Positions 1 through 6,840 of a stretch of DNA of 15,098 nt are shown here, one piece after another; position 1 is the stretch's first letter; every line of letters starts with the position of its first letter. The position numbers and the translations under genes are program-made. Under the pieces are notes generated by a model. That model saw only the letters and a list, made by a program, of their open reading frames with translations. It had not been told where the DNA came from and did not search any database. The DNA is taken from positions 15,456-30,553 of the forward strand of contig DCFQ01000042.1 of NCBI GenBank assembly GCA_002319915.1. The letters run 5' to 3'. The DNA comes from Bacteroidales bacterium UBA1800 (GTDB lineage Bacteria > Bacteroidota > Bacteroidia > Bacteroidales > VadinHA17).

Positions 1-26
1 CCCCTAGGGATAAATGCCCCTAGGGG
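1..26. repeat. GC-rich palindromic hairpin at the window edge
   Basis: A palindromic ten-base unit, CCCCTAGGGG, occurs at 17-26 and, with its last base changed, at 1-10. Because the unit is its own reverse complement, bases 1-9 pair perfectly with 18-26 around an 8-base loop. It may be the terminator of a gene outside the window or a dispersed repeat. No T-run follows, so intrinsic termination is uncertain. The element may extend beyond the window edge. The remaining bases up to clpB (27-233) show no gene and no convincing TTTG / TAnnTTTG promoter. Confidence 0.6.
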
Positions 27-214
27 TAAAGGCTGCTATTGACCTTCGCATGTTCCCTCATTATCAAATTGCTTAATAATCCTTCCCTGACCCATCGGAG
101 AACACAATTGCATGATAAGCCGAATGCTCAGCCATAATGACATTGCAAACCGACCGGAGAAATGCCAAAACGTCAAATACGCTGAGTGGCAAATAAATTG
201 CTGGTAGGAGTGGT

Positions 215-221
215 AAAGGAG
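215..221 (+). promoter_or_regulatory. Ribosome binding site deciding the clpB start
   Basis: The sequence AAAGGAG lies 12 bases before the ATG at 234. It supports that ATG over the in-frame GTG at 186, which would add 16 residues unlike the family's usual N-terminus. Confidence 0.55.
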
Positions 222-233
222 AAAAACAATACT

Positions 234-2846
234 ATGAATCTTAACAATTTTACCCTGAAAGCTCAGGAAGCAGTTCAGCAGGCATTTAATATTGCTGCAT
301 CAAAAGGCCAGCAGGCTGTCGAATGTGCCCATCTTCTGCACGGTGTGATGAGCCAGGCAGAAAATATCACCGACTGGCTCTTCGGTAAGCTTGGAATAAG
401 CAGACAGTCAGTTGAGAAGGACCTTGAAAGGCTTATTGATACTTACCCCAGGGTAACTGGTGCGGAAAGCTATCTCTCGTCCAATGCTTCCGAAGCTCTG
501 CGGAAGGCAAATGACAACGCTTCACGGATGAATGATAAGTTCATCACTTCGGAGCATATCCTCATGGGAATTCTGGATACTTCTGACAAAGCATCGCAGA
601 TACTCAAGGACTACGGTGTAACCATGAAGGACCTCAGGGCAGCGGTAAGTGAGCTGCGAAAAGGAGCCACAGTCGATAATCCTACATCCGAAGAGACATT
701 CAATGCGCTCACCAGGTATGCAATAAACCTGAATGAAAGAGCCAGGTCCGGAAAGCTTGATCCGGTCGTGGGGCGCGACGAGGAGATCAGGAGGATCCTG
801 CAGATACTTACTCGGAGGACTAAGAACAACCCGGTAATGATCGGGGAACCAGGGGTCGGTAAAACCGCCATTGCTGAAGGGATTGCCCACAGGATTGTGC
901 GAGGAGATGTTCCTGAGGATCTTAAATCGAAGACGATCTTTTCCCTTGACATGGGAGCCCTTATCGCGGGTGCCAAGTACAAGGGCGAATTCGAGGAAAG
1001 GCTCAAATCTGTCGTTAACGAGGTCATCGGCTCCGGTGGCGAGGTTATTCTGTTCATTGATGAGATCCACACTCTTGTTGGAACTGGCGCTTCCGAAGGA
1101 GCGATGGATGCAGCAAATATCCTCAAGCCTGCGCTTGCAAGGGGCGAACTCCGCGCAATTGGGGCGACAACACTTAATGAGTACCAGAAATACTTCGAAA
1201 AAGATAAGGCCCTAGAAAGACGGTTCCAGGTAGTGATGGTCAATGAACCCGACAGGGAGGATTCAATATCAATACTCAGGGGGATCCGTGAAAAATATGA
1301 GGCCCATCATAAGGTCATAATCAGGGATGAAGCCATAATTGCCGCAGTCGACCTCTCGACACGGTATATTACCGACCGGTTCCTTCCCGATAAGGCAATC
1401 GACCTGATAGATGAGGCTGCTTCGAAGCTGCGTCTCGAGATGAACTCAGTCCCGGAGGAAATTGATGAGGTGACAAGAGCGATTACAAGGCATGAAATTG
1501 AGCGTGAGGCTATCCGCAGGGATGGTGACGCTGTTAAGGAGAAAGAGATCTCCAGGGAGTTGGCGGATATGCAGTCGAAAAAAGACGAACTGATGGCAGC
1601 ATGGAGATCGGAAAAGGAAATGATAGAGAAGGTCCAGGAAAAGAAGGAAGCTGTGGAGGCCCTGCGGTTCGAAGCCGATCAGGCTGAAAGAGCCGGAGAT
1701 TACGGAAAGGTTGCCGAGATCCGCTATGGAAAGATCAACAGTATGGAGAAAGAGATTGAAGAGCTTAAGCAAAGTATCGAAAAGAAGAGAAGCAGGGGTA
1801 CTCTTGTACAGGAAGAAGTACGGTCGGAGGATATAGCAGAGATCGTTTCAAAATGGACGGGTATCCCCGTTTCCAGGATGCTTGAGAGTGAAAAGGAAAA
1901 ACTCCTCAGGCTTGAGGATGAGCTCCATAAAAGAGTGGTCAGCCAGGATGAAGCCATCAACGCGGTCGCCGACGCCGTCCGGAGATCGAGGGCCGGCCTG
2001 CAGGACCAGAAGCGACCTGTCGGCTCGTTCATCTTCCTCGGTACGACAGGCGTTGGGAAGACCGAGCTTGCAAGAGCCCTTGCCGAGTTCCTTTTCAACG
2101 ATGAGAACCTCATGACCAGGATCGACATGTCGGAGTACCAGGAGCGCCATTCGATATCACGACTCATCGGGGCGCCTCCCGGATATGTCGGGTATGATGA
2201 AGGAGGTCAGCTTACAGAAGCCGTGAGGCATAAACCATATTCAGTGGTTCTTCTCGATGAGATAGAGAAAGCTCATCCCGACGTGTTCAACCTCCTCCTG
2301 CAGGTGCTCGACGATGGCAGGCTAACCGATAACAAAGGCCGCACGGTCAACTTCAGGAATGTCATAATCATTATGACCTCCAACCTTGGCTCTGATATTA
2401 TCAGGGAAAGAATGGAAAAATGGAATGACAAAATGCCTGAGAAGGAGAGTGAACAGCTGAGGAAAGATATTTTCACGCTTCTCAGAAGGTCGCTAAGACC
2501 CGAATTTCTCAACAGGGTTGACGAGATTGTTATGTTTAAGCCTTTGGATATCAATCAGATTAGGGAAATAGTCAGGATCCAGATAGCAAATGTGTCTAAG
2601 CTGCTGGCTTCAAATGATATGACACTTGAGGTCTCGGAAAAGGCTATCGACTGGCTTGCTGACCATGGCTTTGATCCCCAGTCCGGGGCAAGACCGGTAA
2701 AAAGACTCATCCAGAAAGAAATAGTAAACCAGCTGTCGAGGGAGATAATCGCCGGAACGATAGGTAAAGAGGATAGGGTCTATATTGATGCCAGGGAGGG
2801 GAAACTGACATTTTCAGGGAAAAAGGCGGAGGTGAAGACTACCTGA
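234..2846 (+). CDS. clpB: ATP-dependent chaperone ClpB (protein disaggregase)
   Basis: ClpB is a hexameric cytosolic AAA+ machine that, with DnaK, pulls apart aggregated proteins after heat or other stress. From the ATG at 234 it has 870 residues, close to the 857 of E. coli ClpB, and starts MNLNNFTLKAQEA as the family does. In order: Clp N-domain (about 1-145), first AAA+ module with Walker A GEPGVGKT (204-211) and Walker B FIDEIH (274-279), arginine-finger pair R329-R330, a charged coiled-coil middle domain (about 395-525) that marks ClpB rather than ClpA or ClpC, and the second AAA+ module with Walker A GTTGVGKT (603-610) and Walker B VVLLDE (671-676). There is no ClpP-binding IGF loop that I can see, which fits a disaggregase rather than a protease partner. 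The stop codon lies inside the convergent STAS gene (8-base overlap). No heat-shock operator is recognisable upstream. Confidence 0.97.
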   Translation: MNLNNFTLKAQEAVQQAFNIAASKGQQAVECAHLLHGVMSQAENITDWLFGKLGISRQSVEKDLERLIDTYPRVTGAESYLSSNASEALRKANDNASRMNDKFITSEHILMGILDTSDKASQILKDYGVTMKDLRAAVSELRKGATVDNPTSEETFNALTRYAINLNERARSGKLDPVVGRDEEIRRILQILTRRTKNNPVMIGEPGVGKTAIAEGIAHRIVRGDVPEDLKSKTIFSLDMGALIAGAKYKGEFEERLKSVVNEVIGSGGEVILFIDEIHTLVGTGASEGAMDAANILKPALARGELRAIGATTLNEYQKYFEKDKALERRFQVVMVNEPDREDSISILRGIREKYEAHHKVIIRDEAIIAAVDLSTRYITDRFLPDKAIDLIDEAASKLRLEMNSVPEEIDEVTRAITRHEIEREAIRRDGDAVKEKEISRELADMQSKKDELMAAWRSEKEMIEKVQEKKEAVEALRFEADQAERAGDYGKVAEIRYGKINSMEKEIEELKQSIEKKRSRGTLVQEEVRSEDIAEIVSKWTGIPVSRMLESEKEKLLRLEDELHKRVVSQDEAINAVADAVRRSRAGLQDQKRPVGSFIFLGTTGVGKTELARALAEFLFNDENLMTRIDMSEYQERHSISRLIGAPPGYVGYDEGGQLTEAVRHKPYSVVLLDEIEKAHPDVFNLLLQVLDDGRLTDNKGRTVNFRNVIIIMTSNLGSDIIRERMEKWNDKMPEKESEQLRKDIFTLLRRSLRPEFLNRVDEIVMFKPLDINQIREIVRIQIANVSKLLASNDMTLEVSEKAIDWLADHGFDPQSGARPVKRLIQKEIVNQLSREIIAGTIGKEDRVYIDAREGKLTFSGKKAEVKTT

Positions 2847-3174
2847 ACGACCTGATACAGGTATTGATGTCGTCGTAAATCTCGAATACCGTGTGGAGAT
2901 GGAGCGTATGGAACAACTCGGTCGCCCTCGGCTCAGGATGGGCGAATTTAAGCAGGCCGAAGTTGTTCTTTGCCGCCTTGAATAGTGAAAGGAACCAGGC
3001 AAAACCTGTGCTGTCGATATATTCAATGCCCTTCAGGTCGATTATGACCTTGGAGTTGGGATTGTCAAATGCCCTTGTCACCCCGGCTTTGATCTCATCA
3101 ATGGTCAGGGCGTTTATTTTATTGACCGAGAAAGTGATTATGTCGATTTTGTCCCTTCTTTCGATATTGATCAT
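2839..3174 (-). CDS. Small STAS-domain protein (anti-sigma factor antagonist-like)
   Basis: This 111-residue protein is a stand-alone STAS domain. It has the typical N-terminal strand, the strand-rich VIIDLKGIEYIDSTGF block (43-58), and the D54-S55-T56-G57 site where SpoIIAA-type proteins are phosphorylated on serine. In the known family such proteins bind an anti-sigma kinase when unphosphorylated and so free a sigma factor or another output protein; the partner here is unknown. It lies 15 bases downstream of the HPt gene on the same strand, so the two are probably one transcript. The start has a weak AGAGG about 5 bases upstream. The last codons overlap the end of clpB in the opposite direction. 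Family assignment is firm; pathway is not known. Confidence 0.85.
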   Translation of the reverse strand: MINIERRDKIDIITFSVNKINALTIDEIKAGVTRAFDNPNSKVIIDLKGIEYIDSTGFAWFLSLFKAAKNNFGLLKFAHPEPRATELFHTLHLHTVFEIYDDINTCIRSFR

Positions 3175-3189
3175 CTCAGCCTCTGTTTA

Positions 3190-3537
3190 TTATTTGTTAA
3201 TGAGGGCGTCAAGTTCGGCCAGGGCACATTTTGTATCGTTTGCAAATCTGGAAATATAGGCTTCGTACAGTTCGGGATCCTCTCCATTCCTTGCTTTTAA
3301 CTCAAAAGTCTTCAGCATGTCGGCAAGGTCGTCCATACCCATTATCGCAACTGATGATTTTGCCTTATGGGCAAGGAGGCCGAGCTCATTATAATCCTTT
3401 TGTTCAAAAAGTGATACCATCTGCGAATGGAACTCTCCGACCTGGGAGGTAAAAATATCCACAAGTTCCCTGATCAACCCGGTATCACCACTGGCGACCA
3501 TGTCAAGGTAATCTGTCTTTATGAATTTAAAATCCAT
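3190..3537 (-). CDS. HPt (histidine phosphotransfer) domain protein
   Basis: A stand-alone HPt four-helix-bundle protein that would relay phosphate between response-regulator receiver domains. The motif LAHKAKSSVAIMGM carries the phospho-acceptor His (residue 57 counted from the chosen start) followed by the family's conserved K and S spacing. The start at 3537 gives 115 residues, MDFKFIKTDYL..., the usual HPt length. An in-frame ATG at 3576 adds 13 residues (MNISKTRCTHVPD) that look unlike HPt sequence; neither start has a good ribosome site, so 3576 remains possible. The gene precedes the STAS gene by 15 bases. No histidine kinase or receiver protein is in the window. A weak reverse-strand promoter match (TTTG at 3683-3686, TATATTTC at 3658-3665, 17-base spacer) lies upstream, overlapping the gcvT promoter. 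Confidence 0.85.
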   Translation of the reverse strand: MDFKFIKTDYLDMVASGDTGLIRELVDIFTSQVGEFHSQMVSLFEQKDYNELGLLAHKAKSSVAIMGMDDLADMLKTFELKARNGEDPELYEAYISRFANDTKCALAELDALINK

Positions 3538-3646
3538 GTCAGGTACATGTGTGCATCTCGTTTTTGAGATGTTCATATATAACAGAAATTATAGCTGTTT
3601 AGTGTTTTTTCGTACGGGAATTTATTTGGCGCTTGCAGCCTCCCGT

Positions 3647-3676
3647 TTTGTAATAGTGAAATATATCTTATTTTTG
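3647..3676 (+). promoter_or_regulatory. Bacteroidota-type promoter for gcvT (upstream)
   Basis: TTTG at 3647-3650 and TATTTTTG at 3669-3676 match the primary sigma consensus of this phylum (TTTG, then TAnnTTTG) at every defined base, with an 18-base spacer. Transcription would start near 3683, about 138 bases before the gcvT start codon, giving a long leader. Confidence 0.6.
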
Positions 3677-3683
3677 AAGTGCC

Positions 3684-3751
3684 AAATCTGATAGCCGCAC
3701 GGTGCAGGGGGAGGGGATTCAAATCGCTGCATTCTGACATTAATCAGATTT
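3684..3751 (+). promoter_or_regulatory. Foldable 5' leader RNA of gcvT (candidate cis-regulatory element)
   Basis: AAATCTGAT (3684-3692) and ATCAGATTT (3743-3751) form a perfect 9-bp outer stem. Inside it GGTGCAG (3701-3707) can pair with CTGCATT (3727-3733), with two G-U pairs, closing a G-rich loop that contains GGGGGAGGGG (3707-3716 region). The outer stem begins almost exactly at the predicted transcription start. It does not show the conserved core of the glycine riboswitch. It could be an unlisted regulatory RNA, a protein site, or chance pairing. Confidence 0.35.
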
Positions 3752-3763
3752 CCTGACAAAAAC

Positions 3764-3793
3764 TTTGAGTTATTTGCGCGTGCCTTGACTTTG
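3764..3793 (+). promoter_or_regulatory. Second, proximal promoter candidate for gcvT
   Basis: TTTG at 3764-3767 and TGACTTTG at 3786-3793 match the phylum consensus with one mismatch and the same 18-base spacer as the upstream candidate. A start near 3800 would leave a leader of only about 20 bases and bypass the structured region. Confidence 0.35.
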
Positions 3794-3820
3794 ACATCAT
3801 TTAATCATAATAAAATCACA

Positions 3821-4927
3821 ATGAAAGATACCGTATTCAGAAAGCTCCATGAAGAGGCCGGTGCCAGGATCGTGCCGTTCGCAGGGTTCAATATGCCAGT
3901 CGAGTATACCGGGATTACCGACGAGCACGTTGCAGTAAGGGAAAGTATTGGTGTTTTTGATGTATCCCACATGGGGGAGTTTTGGGTGAGCGGCCCGGCA
4001 GCCATGAATTACCTGCAGTATATCACTTCCAACGATGTCTCAGCCCTTTGGGACGGGAAAGTGCAATATTCCTGCTTTCCCAACGAGAAAGGCGGGATAG
4101 TTGACGATCTGCTGGTTTACAGGTTCGGACCTGAAAAATTCCTGCTCGTGGTAAATGCTGCGAATATAGATAAGGACTGGAACTGGTGCGTTGAAAACGC
4201 AGGAAGGTTTGGACTTGTTACCGGGAAGGACCTCATCAATGCCTCCGACGGGATAGCCCAGCTGGCGGTTCAGGGCCCACTGGCGCTGAAAGCCATGCAG
4301 AAGCTGACTGATGAACCTGTGGAGAATATGGAGTATTATACATTTAAAGAGATCACTTTTGCCGGCATAAAGGATGTGATTTTCTCAACCACAGGTTATA
4401 CAGGAGCAGGCGGATGTGAGATCTATGTCAGGAACAGCGACGGCCCGGCTTTGTGGAAAGCGGTATTTGAGGCAGGGAAGGAATTCAATATTAAACCGGC
4501 GGGGCTCGGGGCGAGGGACACCCTGAGGCTTGAAATGGGCTATTGCCTCTACGGGAACGATATAAATGACCAGACGTCACCCATTGAAGCCGGATTGGGC
4601 TGGATAACAAAGTTTACGGATTACAAGGACTTCATTGACAAGGATCTCCTTCTTAAGCAGAAAAAAGAGGGAACCGCCAGGAAGCTAAGGGGGTTCGTTA
4701 TGATCGACCGCGGCATTCCCAGGCAGCATTATGAGGTTGTCAATGCAGCCGGAGATGTTATTGGGGAAGTCACTTCAGGGACGATGTCGCCGATGCTGAA
4801 ACAAGGAATCGGCATGGCATACCTGACCAGAGGATTCTGGAATCCGGGATCGGAGATTTTCATCAGGATCAGGAACAAGGATCTAAGGGCACAGGTTGTC
4901 AACCTCCCATTTTACAAGAAAGACTGA
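3821..4927 (+). CDS. gcvT: Aminomethyltransferase, glycine cleavage system T-protein
   Basis: GcvT takes the aminomethyl group held on the lipoyl arm of H-protein, transfers the one-carbon unit to tetrahydrofolate as 5,10-methylene-THF and releases ammonia. The ATG at 3821 gives 368 residues, normal for the family; the frame is open back to 3785 but the 12 extra residues are not family-like. Recognisable blocks are the N-terminal HEEAGARIVPFAGFNMPVEY (11-30), FDVSHMGE (46-53), and GGIVDDLLVYRF (91-102), where D95/D96 is the catalytic aspartate position. The folate-binding GYTGAGGCEIY block and the C-terminal T-protein domain (GEVTSGTMSP) are intact. The genes for P- and H-protein and lipoamide dehydrogenase are not in the window, so the system is dispersed here. 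The comB-like gene follows 17 bases after the stop. Confidence 0.96.
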   Translation: MKDTVFRKLHEEAGARIVPFAGFNMPVEYTGITDEHVAVRESIGVFDVSHMGEFWVSGPAAMNYLQYITSNDVSALWDGKVQYSCFPNEKGGIVDDLLVYRFGPEKFLLVVNAANIDKDWNWCVENAGRFGLVTGKDLINASDGIAQLAVQGPLALKAMQKLTDEPVENMEYYTFKEITFAGIKDVIFSTTGYTGAGGCEIYVRNSDGPALWKAVFEAGKEFNIKPAGLGARDTLRLEMGYCLYGNDINDQTSPIEAGLGWITKFTDYKDFIDKDLLLKQKKEGTARKLRGFVMIDRGIPRQHYEVVNAAGDVIGEVTSGTMSPMLKQGIGMAYLTRGFWNPGSEIFIRIRNKDLRAQVVNLPFYKKD

Positions 4928-4944
4928 TAGTGACAGGTGTGCCT

Positions 4945-5667
4945 ATGAGAAAGCTTGAAACATGCTTTTCCCCTGCCTTATACGAACCCGGACTTCATTC
5001 AGGTTCTATGGTCGTGGTCATTGATATCCTGCGTGCCACAACTTCCATCTGCACTGCCTTTTTACACGGGGCCGAGACAATTATACCGGTTTCAACGGTG
5101 GAGGAGGCCAGGGAGTATAAGAGGAAAGGCTACCTGGTGGCGGCAGAGCGTGACGGGTACGTGCTTGATTTTGCTGATTTCGGCAATTCTCCCTTCAATT
5201 TTACACCGGATAAGGTCGCTGGGAAAACTATCGTTTACAGTACAACAAATGGTACAGGCATAATCAATCTTGCTTCATCAGGGAATGAGATTGTCATAGG
5301 CTCCTTCCTCAATATTACGGCGCTTTCCGAATGGCTCTCGAAGAAAGAGAAGGATGTTGTGCTCTTCTGTGCAGGCTGGAAGAACAGGTTCAACCTTGAG
5401 GATACCATTTGCGCCGGCGCAATTGCAGAGAAACTGATGGCGACATCCCTCTACACAACCAATTGTGATTCCACAACTGCCGCGATTGACCTCTGGTCGC
5501 TGGCGAAGGGTAACCTACCGGGCTATATCGAAAAAGTTGCGCAGCAGACAAGGCTTTGGAGCAAGGGACTGGGTGATTGTATTGAATACTGCCTTACCCA
5601 GGACTTTACGCGTGTGATCCCGGTTTTTGAGGATGGTGTACTCAGGTTAATCGATATAGATATTTAG
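4945..5667 (+). CDS. ComB-family 2-phosphosulfolactate phosphatase-like protein
   Basis: A 240-residue member of the 2-phosphosulfolactate phosphatase family (ComB, Mg-dependent), whose archetype releases phosphate from 2-phosphosulfolactate in coenzyme M synthesis. Visible family blocks are VVVIDILRATTSI (23-35), FGNSP (79-83), STTNGT (99-104) and CAGWKNRFNLEDTICAG (142-158); these look complete, so the enzyme is probably active. The ATG at 4945 was preferred over a GTG at 4930, because the family starts with a sequence like MRKLETCFSP and AGG lies 7 bases ahead of it. It is very likely co-transcribed with gcvT. Homologues occur in many bacteria that are not known to make coenzyme M, so the true substrate in this organism is uncertain. 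Confidence 0.88.
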   Translation: MRKLETCFSPALYEPGLHSGSMVVVIDILRATTSICTAFLHGAETIIPVSTVEEAREYKRKGYLVAAERDGYVLDFADFGNSPFNFTPDKVAGKTIVYSTTNGTGIINLASSGNEIVIGSFLNITALSEWLSKKEKDVVLFCAGWKNRFNLEDTICAGAIAEKLMATSLYTTNCDSTTAAIDLWSLAKGNLPGYIEKVAQQTRLWSKGLGDCIEYCLTQDFTRVIPVFEDGVLRLIDIDI

Positions 5668-5758
5668 TGATTCTTTATAATTCAAGAGGGATATTAATTT
5701 TTTAATTTTACGGTACGATTGATCAGAAATAGTCCAAATAACAAATAAACTTCTTACC

Positions 5759-6829
5759 ATGAAAAAACACAACTTTTATGCCGGCCCTTCGATCCTCCCC
5801 CAGTATACACTGGATAAAACAATTGAAGGGATCAGGGATTTTGCCGGGTCAGGCCTGTCGGTCCTTGAGATCTCTCACAGGAGCAAGGAATTTGTAGCCT
5901 GCATGAACGATACGATTTCACTGGTAAAAGAACTTCTCGAGATCCCGGCCGGGTACCAGGTAATATTCCTGGGAGGAGGAGCAAGCCTTCAGTTTGCGAT
6001 GGTCCCGATGAATCTCATGGTCAGCAAATCTGCATATCTGAATACAGGTGAATGGGCAAGCAAGGCGCTAAAGGAGGCAAAGCTTTATGGTGAAGTCGTG
6101 GAGGTGGCCTCCTCAAAAGCAAGCAATTTTAATTATATTCCAAAAAACTTCAGTGTTCCGGGTGATGCAGATTATTTCCATGTTACAACCAACAATACCA
6201 TATACGGAACGGAGCTGAAGAAGGAGCCCGATTCAAAGATCCCGCTTGTTGCGGACATGTCGTCGGATATATTCAGCAGGTCTGTGGATGTGTCAAAATA
6301 TTCCCTTATTTACGCCGGGGCCCAGAAAAACCTTGCTCCGGCCGGGGTGACTCTTATTATTATTAAGGAAGATGTGCTGGGGAAGGTAACCAGGCCGATC
6401 CCGACAATGCTCGATTACAGGACACATATCAAGGGCGAATCGATGTTCAATACCCCGCCTGTCTTTGCGATATTCGCCGCCCAGCAAACCCTTACCTGGC
6501 TGAAGGGACTCGGAGGCGTCAGAGCTATCCAGAAGAAGAATATTGAAAAAGCTGCCCTGCTCTATGACGAGATCGACCGGAATAAGCTGTTCGTACCCAC
6601 GATCAAGGATCCGGAGGACCGCTCCCTGATGAACATCTGTTTTGTTATGGCAGATGGATACAAGGAACTGGAAAAGCCGTTCGCCGAATTTGCCAAGTCA
6701 AGAGGAATGCTCGGCATTGAGGGACACCGTTCAGTCGGTGGATTCAGGGCATCGACATATAACGCACTTCCTCTCGAAAGCGTCAGGGCACTCGTCGATG
6801 CAATGCGTGATTTTGAGAAACAGAATTAA
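5759..6829 (+). CDS. serC: Phosphoserine aminotransferase
   Basis: SerC is a PLP-dependent class V aminotransferase that converts 3-phosphohydroxypyruvate plus glutamate into O-phosphoserine plus 2-oxoglutarate. The 356 residues match the family length. Key blocks: N-terminal NFYAGPSILP (5-14), GGGASLQF (72-79) for the cofactor phosphate, HVTTNNTIYGTE (141-152), the PLP Schiff-base lysine K190 in YAGAQKN, and the C-terminal GHRSVGGFRAS substrate-binding segment. The 91-base AT-rich gap from the comB-like gene probably holds its promoter; the best -7 match is TAATTTTA at 5703-5710, without a properly spaced TTTG. It is the first gene of serC-serA-DUF1015, with only 11 bases to serA. Confidence 0.97.
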   Translation: MKKHNFYAGPSILPQYTLDKTIEGIRDFAGSGLSVLEISHRSKEFVACMNDTISLVKELLEIPAGYQVIFLGGGASLQFAMVPMNLMVSKSAYLNTGEWASKALKEAKLYGEVVEVASSKASNFNYIPKNFSVPGDADYFHVTTNNTIYGTELKKEPDSKIPLVADMSSDIFSRSVDVSKYSLIYAGAQKNLAPAGVTLIIIKEDVLGKVTRPIPTMLDYRTHIKGESMFNTPPVFAIFAAQQTLTWLKGLGGVRAIQKKNIEKAALLYDEIDRNKLFVPTIKDPEDRSLMNICFVMADGYKELEKPFAEFAKSRGMLGIEGHRSVGGFRASTYNALPLESVRALVDAMRDFEKQN

Positions 6830-6840
6830 TTGTTCCTGAT

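Noticed and set aside
39..66. TTGACC / TTATCA as a classical promoter for clpB
   Set aside because: The first hexamer is good, but the second is poor and this phylum uses a TTTG / TAnnTTTG consensus, so it carries little weight.
128..186. CTCAGC / GCTGAG inverted repeat in the clpB leader
   Set aside because: Only 6 perfect pairs separated by 47 bases; easily chance, and it does not resemble a known heat-shock operator.
186..233. Upstream GTG extension of clpB
   Set aside because: The 16 extra residues are not family-like, and the AAAGGAG site sits properly before the ATG at 234.
522..1243. Long reverse-strand open frames opposite clpB
   Set aside because: They lie wholly opposite a clear AAA+ protein, show no family features, and are rich in residues expected from antisense reading of conserved codons.
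3684..3820. Glycine riboswitch ahead of gcvT
   Set aside because: The gene would suit it, but the conserved glycine aptamer core and the tandem aptamer layout are not seen. The leader is kept only as an unassigned foldable element.
4930..4944. GTG start for the comB-like gene directly after gcvT
   Set aside because: The five extra residues (MTGVP) are not family-like, and an AGG lies at a suitable distance before the ATG at 4945.
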